Source: WRCA01 sp050943575
GTDB lineage: Bacteria; Pseudomonadota; Alphaproteobacteria; Rs-D84
Assembly: GCA_050943575.1 (NCBI GenBank)
Contig: JBMNPL010000002.1
Span: forward strand, 16,904-80,903
Reading direction: 5' to 3'
Length of the DNA stretch: 64,000 bases
Of the stretch, positions 52,031 through 61,229 are shown piece after piece. Numbering within the stretch: position 1 is the first letter of the stretch; every line of letters starts with the position of its first letter. The position numbers and the translations under genes are program-made. The notes under the pieces are model-generated. The model was not told where the DNA came from and did not search any database. It saw nothing but the letters and a program-made list of their open reading frames with translations.

Positions 52031-53227
52031 TTATTTTTTACTAGAATATGACATTGCGACAATAGCTGATATAACCGCAACTATTGCGGATACAATCCAT
52101 ACTAAACTGGTTACACCAGTAATAGCAATTACCCCTGCACACACCATAGGAAATATAAATCTGGGGACATTATTACCTGTTTTATAAACACCAATTAAAC
52201 GTGATGTATTAAATTTATTAACCGATTCGAAAAATAATAAATCACGTAGAGGTTCTATCATTGCTCTAGCAAAATCCCAAGCAACAAAAATACCTAGTAA
52301 TGCATAACCCTTTACAAATGAAGCAAATACAGCCAAAACAGCAGAAATTAAAAAACCGGCCGCGATACAAATTTTTTTATCTATTTTTTTTGTAATTATT
52401 GGCATTATTGTTGCCATAAAAATATATGGCAAAGTACATGCAGCTAAAAGGTATCCTAAAACCTCTTTTGAAAACCCATTTTCTCCAACAATAATTATTG
52501 GAATATAAATACTAGATATAATCGTTGAAGCAAAATACCCACAATTAATCAAATATGCTTTACGTAAATTAGAATTTTTAAAAAACAAACGAACATTATT
52601 CAAAATACTTCGCACAGTTCTTTTCGGGATAAGTTTTTTTACCGGCTTTTCCTGTGAAACTAAATGATAACTACCATAATAAAGAAAACCTATAAACATA
52701 ACTGCACTAGTAACAAAATAAGCTGATCGATTACCAAAATTTTCCGCAAAAAACATTGCAATAATTGGTGCCAAGGCCGCACCAATATTTAACCAAGTAT
52801 AATATCTTCCACTTAAACGATTCATACCAACATCTTTAGAAAAATCAGCTAAAAATAATGGTATCGAATATCCAATTAATAACCAAGGTAGCCTTGATAA
52901 CTGATCTAAAACAATAAAAGTTACAGGCTTTATTGAAAAAGCCATCATAAATGCAAAAATTCCTGCAGTTAAAATAGATACATAAAAAATTCTAGTTTTG
53001 GTAAATCTTCTAAAAAACTCCCCTGTAGATAAAGCTAATAATGTAACTAACCCATATGATAATGAAGTATAAACACCAACAATAGAGCTATTTTGAAAAA
53101 TATCAAACAAAACAAGTGAATAAACTGCATTAATAATAGCATTCCCAAAACCATAAAAAAAACCTAAATTTGCAAATGAAAAACCATTTACTGATTTTTT
53201 CATTGAAACATATTTTTCTGATGACAT
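52031..53227 (-). CDS. Major facilitator superfamily transporter
   Basis: The 398-residue protein has about 12 hydrophobic helices in two halves separated by a basic cytoplasmic loop (about 195-225, EKPVKKLIPKRTVRSILNN). Motifs resemble those of the MFS (GRYYTWLNIGAALAPIIAMF, YKTGNNVPRFIFP), with RRFTKTRIFYVSI where motif A is expected. The substrate is not predictable. An extended -10 promoter (53253-53261) and a normal leader precede it. Confidence 0.85.
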   Translation of the reverse strand: MSSEKYVSMKKSVNGFSFANLGFFYGFGNAIINAVYSLVLFDIFQNSSIVGVYTSLSYGLVTLLALSTGEFFRRFTKTRIFYVSILTAGIFAFMMAFSIKPVTFIVLDQLSRLPWLLIGYSIPLFLADFSKDVGMNRLSGRYYTWLNIGAALAPIIAMFFAENFGNRSAYFVTSAVMFIGFLYYGSYHLVSQEKPVKKLIPKRTVRSILNNVRLFFKNSNLRKAYLINCGYFASTIISSIYIPIIIVGENGFSKEVLGYLLAACTLPYIFMATIMPIITKKIDKKICIAAGFLISAVLAVFASFVKGYALLGIFVAWDFARAMIEPLRDLLFFESVNKFNTSRLIGVYKTGNNVPRFIFPMVCAGVIAITGVTSLVWIVSAIVAVISAIVAMSYSSKK

Positions 53228-53252
53228 TTTTCCTATTCCTTACAATCTTTAT

Positions 53253-53261
53253 ATTTTACCA
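53253..53261 (-). promoter_or_regulatory. Extended -10 promoter of the MFS gene
   Basis: The minus strand reads TGGTAAAAT behind TTTTTTG, about 25 bases before the ATG. Confidence 0.6.
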
Positions 53262-53323
53262 CAAAAAATAGAAAAGAATAATGAAATACTTAATATTTAA
53301 ATATTATATATTTTAAATAAGTG

Positions 53324-54616
53324 TTATTTACCCAAGCATAGTTTATCAAATAATTTATTAGCAACTTCACTTGTATCAATAACACCTAACACTTGCCCAA
53401 TTTCATCAGCAGCAATTCGCACATGTTCAGAAAATAGATCCATATTATTAATTTGTTTTTCTGCATTTATCAATTCTTGTTTTACCACAATTAAATGAGA
53501 TTTAATGCGTTCATTAACAGCTATATCAGATTCTGTCCCGTCCAACATTTTATGTAATTTTTCTTTTATTAAATTTAATAAACTATCTATACCATCACCA
53601 GTCAAAGCAGAAACATATAAACCATTTTTATTAATATTTTTATTTAAATCTGATTTATTAATCACAATTATTTCATTATATTTATTTGTTGTCTGAACTT
53701 CATCATCTATGCTTTGAACTCTTAATACTAAATCTGCATTTTGAATTTCTTTATTAGTCAATTGAATTCCTATTTTTTCAATTTCATCATCTGTTTCTCT
53801 GAGTCCTGCCGTATCAGAAATTCTAACTAGATATCCATCTATATCAATATCTGCAGAAACAACATCACGTGTAGTACCAGGAATATCACTAACTATTGCG
53901 CGTGTTGCACCAATTAAACGATTAAACAATGATGATTTTCCTGAATTAACAGGCCCAACGATTGTAATATTAAATCCACTTTGAATTGCGCGAACTGCAC
54001 TACTTTTATAGATAGAATTTGAAATTTTTGTACGTAAATTTTGGGTTTGTTTTAATAATTTTTCAACAATATTTTCTGGTAATTCATCTGATGAATAATC
54101 CAAAACAGCAGCAGCATAAGCAGAAATTTCAATCATTTGTGCGCGCCAATTTTCTAACTTTATACTATCATCACCAGACATGGATTTTAATGCTAATTTA
54201 CGTTGATGTTCAGTTTGTGCATCTAATAAAGCGCTTAACCCATCTACTTCAATTAAATCCATTTTATTATTGTCAAATGCACGACGTGAAAATTCCCCAG
54301 GACGAGCCATGCGAGCACCATATATAGTAAGTGTTGAAAACAATTTTTGTAAAACAGCTTCACTGCCATGAACATGTAATTCTATAACATCCTCACCAGT
54401 AAAAGAATGAGGGGCAGAAAAATAAATAGCTATTGCTTTATCTATTAATTCATCATTTTCATCTATTAAATCTGTTAAATAAGCATAACGATTTTTAATT
54501 TGTGATTTTTTATTTGTAATTTTATTAAATAATTTTTGTAAAGAATTTCCAGATATACGCACAACTGCAACGCCTGCTTTACCGCGTCCCGAAGATAATG
54601 CGAAAATTGTATCCAT
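53324..54616 (-). CDS. mnmE: tRNA modification GTPase MnmE (TrmE)
   Basis: With MnmG it adds a carboxymethylaminomethyl group to wobble U34. The 430-residue protein has the N-terminal folate-binding domain (TIFALSSGRGKAGVAVVRIS, GEDVIELHVHGS, RPGEFSRRAF), the G domain (GPVNSGKSSLFNRL, DIPGTTRDVV, DTAGLRETDDEIEKIG, INKSD), and the C-terminal LCLGK with the catalytic Cys. It is 23 to 25 residues shorter than the E. coli form. mnmG is not adjacent, unlike in many alphaproteobacteria. Confidence 0.97.
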   Translation of the reverse strand: MDTIFALSSGRGKAGVAVVRISGNSLQKLFNKITNKKSQIKNRYAYLTDLIDENDELIDKAIAIYFSAPHSFTGEDVIELHVHGSEAVLQKLFSTLTIYGARMARPGEFSRRAFDNNKMDLIEVDGLSALLDAQTEHQRKLALKSMSGDDSIKLENWRAQMIEISAYAAAVLDYSSDELPENIVEKLLKQTQNLRTKISNSIYKSSAVRAIQSGFNITIVGPVNSGKSSLFNRLIGATRAIVSDIPGTTRDVVSADIDIDGYLVRISDTAGLRETDDEIEKIGIQLTNKEIQNADLVLRVQSIDDEVQTTNKYNEIIVINKSDLNKNINKNGLYVSALTGDGIDSLLNLIKEKLHKMLDGTESDIAVNERIKSHLIVVKQELINAEKQINNMDLFSEHVRIAADEIGQVLGVIDTSEVANKLFDKLCLGK

Positions 54617-54665
54617 ATTTATTAACCTTATATTAAGTTATCTTAAAATTAAAAAAAATAGTATT

Positions 54666-55238
54666 TTATTTAATCTTTTTTAATGCTAATTTGACTAATG
54701 TACCAATATCTGCATCTGGATTTTCACGAATTAATTTTTGTGCTAGCTCCGCAACATCTACACGTTTATACCCTAACGATTCCAGCGCAGCTAATAAATC
54801 TCCTATCGTATTATTTATAAACTCACCACTACTTGAACTTTGTGTTTTAAATTCAGCGCACTTGCCTTTTAATTCTAAAATTATTTTTTCCGCAACTTTT
54901 TTACCAACTCCTGGTGCCGCAGTTATAGTTTTTGCATCTCCGCAAGTTATTGCTGTTATTAAAACATCAGTTTTGAATGTGCCTAATATACTCATCGCAA
55001 GCTTTGGTCCAACCCCGCTAACTGTTGTTAATTTATTAAACAAATCTTGTGCAACAATATTTTCAAAACCAAATAAACGAAAAGAATCTTCACGAACAAT
55101 TGTTTCTATCCATAAAGTAACCATGTCCCCCACACGCAGATTTGCGGTGGTAAAAACTTTATATCCCACATTTTCCACCATAATTATAACGTAATCATCG
55201 TTAATATAATCAACAATACCTTGCAATTTTCCAATCAT
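54666..55238 (-). CDS. ruvA: Holliday junction helicase subunit RuvA
   Basis: RuvA binds Holliday junctions and loads RuvB. The 190-residue protein has the N-terminal OB domain (MIGKLQGIVDYINDDYVII, then VREDSFRLFGF), two HhH motifs (LTTVSGVGPKLAMSIL and AAPGVGKKVAEKIILELKGK), and the C-terminal domain III (DLLAALESLGYKRVD). It is divergent from the YebC and ruvC genes. ruvB is not in the window. Confidence 0.95.
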   Translation of the reverse strand: MIGKLQGIVDYINDDYVIIMVENVGYKVFTTANLRVGDMVTLWIETIVREDSFRLFGFENIVAQDLFNKLTTVSGVGPKLAMSILGTFKTDVLITAITCGDAKTITAAPGVGKKVAEKIILELKGKCAEFKTQSSSSGEFINNTIGDLLAALESLGYKRVDVAELAQKLIRENPDADIGTLVKLALKKIK

Positions 55239-55288
55239 TTGTTATCCTTTTAAATATATTATAAATCAAATAAATAAAAAGGTAAAGT

Positions 55289-56005
55289 ATGAGCGGACAT
55301 TCTAAATGGCATAATATTATGCATAAAAAAGGTGCAGCTGATGCGGCACGCAGTGGTCTTTTTACTAAACTAGCACGTGAAATAACAATGGCTGCTAAAT
55401 TAGGTGATATAAACCCTGATAACAACCCACGTCTGCGTTTAGCAATACTTAATGCACGAAAAAATTCTATGCCGAATGATAATATTAAACGCGCAATCGA
55501 GAGATCTCAAGGCGCAACTACAGAAAATTATACTGCTGTTCGATATGAAGGTTATGGTCCAGGTAATGTACCGGTTATTGTAGAAGCTATGACCGATAAT
55601 CCACGCAGAACAGTGCCAGAAATTCGTAACATTTTTGCAAAAAATGGTGGAAATATGGGAGAAGAAGGTTCAGTTGTGTTTTTATTCACACGGGCTGGAT
55701 TAATTTATTATCCATTATCTGTTATTAAAAATGAAGATGCTATGACTGAAGCTATTATAGAAGCTGGTGCTGATGATTTAGAAACTAGTGAAGAAGGATA
55801 TATTGTCAAAACAAAACCTGATGATTTTATGCAGATTCAAAAAACATTATCAGATAAATTGGGAGAACCTGAAAAAGCTGAACTAACATGGATTCCAAAT
55901 ATGCCTATAGATTTAGATGATGAAACTTATGCCGAGTTAGAAAAATTAGTAGATGCACTAGAAGATAATGATGATGTTCAACAGGTAATTACAGCAGCAG
56001 AATAA
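55289..56005 (+). CDS. YebC/PmpR-family regulator
   Basis: Members are DNA-binding regulators, and some are now seen as translation factors for proline-rich motifs. The 238-residue protein is a full-length member: MSGHSKWHNIMHKKGAADAA, KLAREITMAAKLGD, NARKNSMPNDNIKRAIER, VRYEGYGPGNVPVIVEAMTD split by loops, and FAKNGGNMGEEGSV. It is followed after 1 base by ruvC, the standard yebC-ruvC order in proteobacteria. The ribosome site is AAAGG. Confidence 0.95.
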   Translation: MSGHSKWHNIMHKKGAADAARSGLFTKLAREITMAAKLGDINPDNNPRLRLAILNARKNSMPNDNIKRAIERSQGATTENYTAVRYEGYGPGNVPVIVEAMTDNPRRTVPEIRNIFAKNGGNMGEEGSVVFLFTRAGLIYYPLSVIKNEDAMTEAIIEAGADDLETSEEGYIVKTKPDDFMQIQKTLSDKLGEPEKAELTWIPNMPIDLDDETYAELEKLVDALEDNDDVQQVITAAE

Positions 56006-56006
56006 T

Positions 56007-56483
56007 ATGGCAAAAATAATTTTAGGAATTGATCCAGGACTTTTACATACAGGTTGGGCGATTATTGAATCCGCAGGACAAACACGTAAATATATTTCAA
56101 GTGGAGTAATTTTACCAAAAGTAAAAGATCCATTAGAAGTACGTCTAACAAGAATTTTTAATGAAATAATTAAAGTCTGTGAAACTTTTCGCCCAGATGA
56201 ATGCGCTATAGAAATTACTTTTGTAAATAATAATCCAACTAGCACTTTACTTTTAGGACACGCACGTGCAGCAGCTATTGTTGCTGTTGGGACTAAAAAA
56301 ATTCCGATATTTGAAATTCAACCAAATGTCATTAAAAAAGCAATCACCGGATCTGGTCATGCGGACAAATCACAAATCACATCTATGTTAAAAATTTTAT
56401 TACCGAACGCTAAACCACAAACAACTGATGAAGCTGACGCTATAGCAATCGCATTAGCACATAGCAATATTATTAGATATTAA
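56007..56483 (+). CDS. ruvC: Holliday junction resolvase RuvC
   Basis: It resolves Holliday junctions by paired nicks. The 158-residue protein has the acidic catalytic residues in GIDPGLLHTGWAI, CAIEITFVN (the usual Glu), and DEADAIAIALAH (two Asp), and the NPTSTLLLGHARAAAI helix. The family normally has EEVF; here it is EITF, with one Glu retained. It is coupled to the YebC gene upstream. ruvA lies divergently just before the YebC gene. Confidence 0.94.
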   Translation: MAKIILGIDPGLLHTGWAIIESAGQTRKYISSGVILPKVKDPLEVRLTRIFNEIIKVCETFRPDECAIEITFVNNNPTSTLLLGHARAAAIVAVGTKKIPIFEIQPNVIKKAITGSGHADKSQITSMLKILLPNAKPQTTDEADAIAIALAHSNIIRY

Positions 56484-56484
56484 T

Positions 56485-56811
56485 TTATTTTCTAATTATT
56501 ATTTTTTCAACAGCTTCGTAACCAAAATATTTATTTATTTTTAAACAAAACTCTTTAGTGCGATAAGAAATTTCTGTCGCCATTGCTGGAACAATTGGCT
56601 TTATTGAAACATTTATCTTTTTATTTTTTGTTTTTCTAACACCAGATAACTTTCCGATGCGCGCTAAATCCGGACCAACTATTTCATCCCATCTGTTTGC
56701 TAAATCGGCGCTTGATGTACGTATTCCAAATTTTTTTAATAGTCCACCAAATACTCCACCCAAGTTTTGAGGTCTAAAAATTCTTTCGGAAAAATTCAGT
56801 TTGTTTTTCAT
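56485..56811 (-). CDS. DciA/DUF721-family protein
   Basis: DciA is the ancestral loader of the replicative helicase DnaB. The 108-residue protein matches the DUF721 layout: a basic N-terminal region (FRPQNLGGVFGGLLKKFG), then the KH-like domain with LANRWDEIVGPDLARIG and ATEISYRTKEFCLKINKYFG. It lies 1 base after mltA in the same direction and 1 base from the convergent ruvC stop. The assignment rests on the LxxxWxxIVGxxLA pattern. Confidence 0.75.
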   Translation of the reverse strand: MKNKLNFSERIFRPQNLGGVFGGLLKKFGIRTSSADLANRWDEIVGPDLARIGKLSGVRKTKNKKINVSIKPIVPAMATEISYRTKEFCLKINKYFGYEAVEKIIIRK

Positions 56812-56812
56812 A

Positions 56813-57874
56813 TTATTTTGGCATTAAAATATATAGCTCGCCTTGAGAACGTTGACCATGCGCATATTTATAAGCTTCATCTCCATTTCCAAAGAATATA
56901 TCTCCGCGTATCCAACCACGAATCGCACCACCTGTATCTTGGGCAACCATCAGTCTTTGAAATTTACGTCCATCAACTGATAAATTAGTATTTATAAATA
57001 CAGGCAATCCTAAAGTATATAAACTATCATCCATAGCAATACTTCGAATCTTGGATAATGGGGTTCCTAGTTTCCCAATTACATCATGTGATTTAGCAAC
57101 TTGAAAATAAACATATCTTGGATTTTTATAAATTACTTCTCGTGCTAAAGATTCATTTTTTCTTAAATAACTCCAAACAGCTTCAGATGAATATCCCCCG
57201 CTTGGTCTTATTCCACGCTTTTTAAGTTGATCACCGATAGATTTAAATGGCAAATCATTTACACCAGCAAAATTTAATTTTACCATACTCCCATCTTCCA
57301 ACCTTAACATTCCACTTCCCTGAATTTGAATATTTTGGACATCAACTATATTTGCCCAATATAAAACTCGTCCTATTTTATTTTCAACAATTGTCTTTTT
57401 ATCTACACCTTTATATGTTCTACCATCAGTTGGAACACCCATTAACGGTTCATTACATTGTGAAGTTCTTGTTCGACACGCAGGTATAACCGGAGAATAA
57501 TATCCAGTATAAACCCCTTGAGATTTACCAGAATCATCAAAAACTTTATATGGTTGAAAATTGTTCTCAAACCAAATTCTTGCAGAACTTGCACTTATTG
57601 TAGCACGTGGCAACATATTGCATTTTTCTTCTAATAATTTGCGATTCGGAATTACACGCCCAGAATATTGAATTTTTGCTTTACATGTATTTCTAAAAGC
57701 TTGTAGAGCATATCTATGATCATCTCCATACCAACCAGGGATTGAATTAAATGATATTCTTTTTAAATTTGATGGTATAACAGCACCACCATCAGAATAA
57801 CTAAAATCTGTCAAATCACCACAACCTGATAAAATGCCCAGACCAATAATTAAAAATAAAAGATGTTTTTTCAT
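56813..57874 (-). CDS. mltA: Membrane-bound lytic murein transglycosylase A
   Basis: It cleaves peptidoglycan glycan strands with 1,6-anhydro ring formation. From the ATG at 57874 (AAGGAA site) the protein has 353 residues with a lipoprotein signal (lipobox LSGC). The MltA domain shows YTGYYSPVI, GVPTDGRTYKG, EVIYKNPRYVYFQ, LGTPLSKIRSIA, and the catalytic-Asp 3D segment VAQDTGGAIRGWIRGDIFFG. It sits on the outer membrane inner leaflet. It shares a unit with the DciA-like gene, and its promoter (57916-57924) belongs to the extended -10 family. Confidence 0.95.
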   Translation of the reverse strand: MKKHLLFLIIGLGILSGCGDLTDFSYSDGGAVIPSNLKRISFNSIPGWYGDDHRYALQAFRNTCKAKIQYSGRVIPNRKLLEEKCNMLPRATISASSARIWFENNFQPYKVFDDSGKSQGVYTGYYSPVIPACRTRTSQCNEPLMGVPTDGRTYKGVDKKTIVENKIGRVLYWANIVDVQNIQIQGSGMLRLEDGSMVKLNFAGVNDLPFKSIGDQLKKRGIRPSGGYSSEAVWSYLRKNESLAREVIYKNPRYVYFQVAKSHDVIGKLGTPLSKIRSIAMDDSLYTLGLPVFINTNLSVDGRKFQRLMVAQDTGGAIRGWIRGDIFFGNGDEAYKYAHGQRSQGELYILMPK

Positions 57875-57915
57875 ATTTTTTTCCTTCAATACTTGAAAAA
57901 AGTCGTATATGTATT

Positions 57916-57924
57916 ATATTATCA
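57916..57924 (-). promoter_or_regulatory. Extended -10 promoter of mltA
   Basis: The minus strand reads TGATAATAT behind TTTTA, about 40 bases before the mltA ATG. Confidence 0.45.
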
Positions 57925-57956
57925 TAAAACGACTGCTAAAAAAAGGAGCAATCATA

Positions 57957-58382
57957 ATGGCTAAATTTCAACTTATATCACAATTTTTAAAAGATTTTTC
58001 TTTTGAATCCCCAAATGTTCCGGAACTGTTCTTTAAACAAGAGAATGGTCAAGCAAAAATGGATATAAATTTAGATATTCAAATCAAAGGGACAGAAAAT
58101 AATATATATATGGTAGATTTATTAACTAAACTGCATACTAAGTTAGATGAAAAAGATAAATCTATGTTTATGATTGAATCTACTTATTCAGGTTTAGTTC
58201 AGATTGAAAAATCAGAAAATGAAGAAGATTTAAAGAAAACTCTTTTAATTGAGGTTCCAAAGTTATTATTCCCAAGTGTTCGTGCAATTATACTTCGTAT
58301 TACTGGTGAATCAGGATTTCCACCGTTTGCGATGCAACAAATTGATTTTGAAAAATTGTATGAAGAAAAAAATAAAAAATAA
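57957..58382 (+). CDS. secB: Protein-export chaperone SecB
   Basis: SecB keeps precursors unfolded and delivers them to SecA. From the ATG at 57957 (AAAAGGAG site) the protein has 141 residues: N-terminal QFLKDFSFESPNVPELF, MDINLDIQIKGTENNIYMVD, the hydrophobic groove segment, and FPPFAMQQIDFEKLYEE, which matches the conserved FPPLLLxPIDFxxLY end. It is slightly short but complete. A strong terminator follows. SecB is essentially a proteobacterial protein, which supports the phylum assignment. Confidence 0.94.
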   Translation: MAKFQLISQFLKDFSFESPNVPELFFKQENGQAKMDINLDIQIKGTENNIYMVDLLTKLHTKLDEKDKSMFMIESTYSGLVQIEKSENEEDLKKTLLIEVPKLLFPSVRAIILRITGESGFPPFAMQQIDFEKLYEEKNKK

Positions 58383-58406
58383 AAAACGCCCTTTCGGGCG
58401 TTTTTT
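58381..58406. terminator. Bidirectional terminator after secB
   Basis: The stem AAACGCCC/GGGCGTTT with a TTTC loop, an A run before and T run after, overlaps both the secB stop and the stop of the convergent ligase gene. Confidence 0.93.
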
Positions 58407-59985
58407 AATTGCAATATTCGGAATATTCACCAGCGATTAACTTTTCGCGCACCACATGGTGTCTGATTTTTTGTGTACTGGTCACTGGTAAATCCTTTTT
58501 TGTCATTGCAAAATGTGTAACCCATTTATAACTAGCTACTTTTTTATTAGCATTTGCAACTGCTTTTTTAAGCTTGTCAAATGTCATATCTTCTTCAACT
58601 TGGAAAACACCATAAGAAACCGTTTTGTCTTTTACAACATGTTCAAAAACAGCAACGTTTTTAACCCCTGGTATTTCCATAAATAAAGCCTCTAATTCAA
58701 CTGGATAAACATTTTTTCCAGAATCTAGAACAATAACTTGTTTTTGACGTCCATGAAAATGTAATTCTCCATTTTTATCCATAGATACAAGATCGCCAGT
58801 ATTAAAAAAGCCTTTTTCATCAAAAACTTCTTTATTTGCTTCTGGATTATTCAGATAACCATCAAAAACTTGATGTCCACGTACCCACAAAGTTCCAATT
58901 CCTTCATTATCTTTATTACGAATTTCAACTTCATTATTTGTGGTTGGTCCACCAAATGAAAATGGTTCACGATGTTTAACTGGCTTTGATATACAAATTG
59001 GCCCAACTGTTTCAGTTAATCCATACCCTTGAATAAAGGTTAAACCTAATCGTTCATAAAATGTTTCAACTTCTGGTTTAACAACTGCACCACCAGCAAT
59101 TAACAAACGCGCACGACCACCAAATACTGCTAAAACAGGTTCTTGGACTTTTCTAACTAAAAATCCTAATCCTATTTTTTTAAGTATCGGACCATATTTC
59201 AAAACAAATGAGGCCAATAACCACATTTTCTTCTGTTTAAGACCATCTATAATTTTATTGCGAAATACTTCCCATAAACGCGGAACTGCGGGAATAATTT
59301 GAGGTCGAAACTCCTTGAAATCATTTAAAATCTCTTTTGGATTAATAGTAGATTGTAAAAGAATATTTGCACGATAATGCAACGTTGCTAATATTTCAAC
59401 CGCAAATCCAAATACATGATACATTGGTAAAAAACCATAAAGTGTATCACCTTTCATTAACCATTGCTTCATATCGTCTAAAGATTCTGCACATTCCACC
59501 AAATTATAATGTGTTAATGGAACAATTTTTGGTGTTCCTGTTGAACCAGATGTGAATGATAAGGTTGCAATATCCTTAGATTCTACTGGTGCAGGGGTTA
59601 AATCAGGATTAATACCTTTATCTTTTTCTGTAATATCATAAAATTTAAAATTTGCATTTTTATAGAAAAAGCTTTTTTCTGCTAATACCAACTTACATTT
59701 AGTAAGTTTAGTCATATTATTATACTCAAATGGTGTCAAATTAGTATCTAACATCAGAACTTGTCCGCCTAAATACCAAATTGCAAATAATGATATTGGA
59801 AATTCTGGTATATTGTGTGACAATATTCCAACAACATTACCTTTCTTTACACCTAATTTTGCTAAAGTATTCGCTCTTTTCTTAACCAAATCAAGAAAAG
59901 CCGAGTATGTGATTTTTTCACGTGTTAAAAATAAGTCGTTCGGTACATCCGATACAACTGTTTCTAGAAACTGATACATATTCAT
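58405..59985 (-). CDS. AMP-forming acyl-CoA synthetase family protein
   Basis: ANL-superfamily enzymes adenylate a carboxylate, often a fatty acid, and usually pass it to CoA. The 526-residue protein has the ATP motif LSFTSGSTGTPKIVPLTHYN (A3), GYGLTETVGP (A5), FFNTGDLVSMDKNGELHFHGR (A7-A8, split by loops) and the C-terminal Lys region VTSTQKIRHHVV. It is most like long-chain fatty-acid ligases (FadD type), but the substrate is not certain. It stands alone, with the convergent secB on one side and divergent xthA on the other. Confidence 0.85.
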   Translation of the reverse strand: MNMYQFLETVVSDVPNDLFLTREKITYSAFLDLVKKRANTLAKLGVKKGNVVGILSHNIPEFPISLFAIWYLGGQVLMLDTNLTPFEYNNMTKLTKCKLVLAEKSFFYKNANFKFYDITEKDKGINPDLTPAPVESKDIATLSFTSGSTGTPKIVPLTHYNLVECAESLDDMKQWLMKGDTLYGFLPMYHVFGFAVEILATLHYRANILLQSTINPKEILNDFKEFRPQIIPAVPRLWEVFRNKIIDGLKQKKMWLLASFVLKYGPILKKIGLGFLVRKVQEPVLAVFGGRARLLIAGGAVVKPEVETFYERLGLTFIQGYGLTETVGPICISKPVKHREPFSFGGPTTNNEVEIRNKDNEGIGTLWVRGHQVFDGYLNNPEANKEVFDEKGFFNTGDLVSMDKNGELHFHGRQKQVIVLDSGKNVYPVELEALFMEIPGVKNVAVFEHVVKDKTVSYGVFQVEEDMTFDKLKKAVANANKKVASYKWVTHFAMTKKDLPVTSTQKIRHHVVREKLIAGEYSEYCN

Positions 59986-60076
59986 TTTAAAAATTCCCTA
60001 TTGTTTTTATACTGGACAATGATTATTATAGACATGAAAAATATAAATGGCAAGAAAAAGGCTAAAGGGGGTTCTG

Positions 60077-60844
60077 GTGAAATTATTGACTTTAAATATC
60101 AATTCAATTCGTGCTCGCATAGATAGCTTTTTAAAAATTGCTGAAAGTGGAGAATATGATACAATCTTGCTTCAAGAATTAAAAGTCGAAGAACATATTT
60201 TTCCACATATAGTTTTCGAACATTTAGGTTATAATATTAAAACCTATGGGCAAAAATCTTGGAATGGGGTTGCTATATTTTCTAAATATTCTATCGAAGA
60301 CACTATACGCGGCTTACCAGGATACACTGATCAAAATGCGCGTATGATTGAATGTGTTATTGATGGGCGTATTCGTGTTATAAATGTTTATATGCCCAAC
60401 GGTGAAAGTATTGATAGTCCAAAATTTCCATATAAAATTGAATGGATGCAATATTTTACCAAATATATTATGCCGTTATTAAATAGCGAAGAACCAATTT
60501 TAATTGGTGGTGATTTTAATGTCGCTATTGAAGATCGAGATATGTGGAATCCAAAATTGTATGAAGGTAGTAGTATGTCTGCGCCAGATGCACGAGCAAT
60601 TATGAAATCGTGGCTGGATGCTGGTTGGCAGGATTGTTATAGAAAATTTAATCCAGATACTGAAAATGCATGGACTTGGATAGATTATAGAAAAAATAGT
60701 TTAGAAAAAAATCATGGCTTACGTTTAGATTATTGGCTAGCGAATTATGCTGCTCAAAAATTAGTTTCATACTGCGATATTGATAAACGCCCAAGATTGC
60801 ATAAAAAGCCAACTGACCATTGCGGATTATTTTTGAAACTTTAA
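60077..60844 (+). CDS. xthA: Exodeoxyribonuclease III
   Basis: This AP endonuclease/3' exonuclease works in base excision repair. The GTG at 60077 is chosen because AAAGGGGG lies 5 bases upstream and the protein then begins at the family start (KLLTLNINSIRARID); an ATG at 60047 would add ten residues. Catalytic motifs are LNINSIRAR, LLQELKVEE (Glu), NVYMPNGES, GGDFNVAIEDRD, RLDYWLAN and KPTDHCGLF (His). Its 3' end overlaps tsaE on the other strand by 18 bases. Confidence 0.94.
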   Translation: MKLLTLNINSIRARIDSFLKIAESGEYDTILLQELKVEEHIFPHIVFEHLGYNIKTYGQKSWNGVAIFSKYSIEDTIRGLPGYTDQNARMIECVIDGRIRVINVYMPNGESIDSPKFPYKIEWMQYFTKYIMPLLNSEEPILIGGDFNVAIEDRDMWNPKLYEGSSMSAPDARAIMKSWLDAGWQDCYRKFNPDTENAWTWIDYRKNSLEKNHGLRLDYWLANYAAQKLVSYCDIDKRPRLHKKPTDHCGLFLKL

Positions 60845-61225
60845 TTTACGTCCATTGTTAAATTCGGTTATATAAATATGTATAGTATCTTTTGGTAAAA
60901 AATCTATTGATATTTCTGGCCACTCTATCAATGTTATATCATTCGCAATCGCGTGTTGTAACCCTATTTCTTCTAATTCTGATTTGTCAGTAACTCTATA
61001 TAAATCAAAATGAGAAATCCCATCATAATTTTGAACAAGTGTAAATGTTGGACTTGGAACAATTGTATCATCACCACGTAAAGTTTTAATAATAGTGCGT
61101 GCTATTTCAGATTTACCCATTCCTAAATCACCATGTAAAGCAACAACAACTGGTGCACGCAAAGTTGTTGCAAATTCTCTTGCCCATTTTTGTGTTTCAT
61201 TTAAATCTTTTAAAATTATTTCCAT
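60827..61225 (-). CDS. tsaE: tRNA threonylcarbamoyladenosine ATPase TsaE
   Basis: It is part of the TsaBDE complex for t6A37 modification. The 132-residue P-loop protein has Walker A HGDLGMGKSEIART (usually GAGKT), SPTFTLVQNYDGISHFDLYR, and the ELEEIGLQHAIANDITLIEWPE segment with the conserved Glu-Trp. It is 4 bases after uvrB. The GMGKS variant of the P-loop retains the essential Lys. Confidence 0.94.
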   Translation of the reverse strand: MEIILKDLNETQKWAREFATTLRAPVVVALHGDLGMGKSEIARTIIKTLRGDDTIVPSPTFTLVQNYDGISHFDLYRVTDKSELEEIGLQHAIANDITLIEWPEISIDFLPKDTIHIYITEFNNGRKLKFQK

Positions 61226-61229
61226 TTAC

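Noticed and set aside
54691..55194. Plus-strand reading frame of 167 codons opposite ruvA
   Set aside because: It is a shadow of ruvA; the composition is an artefact of AT-rich codon bias and no motif is visible.
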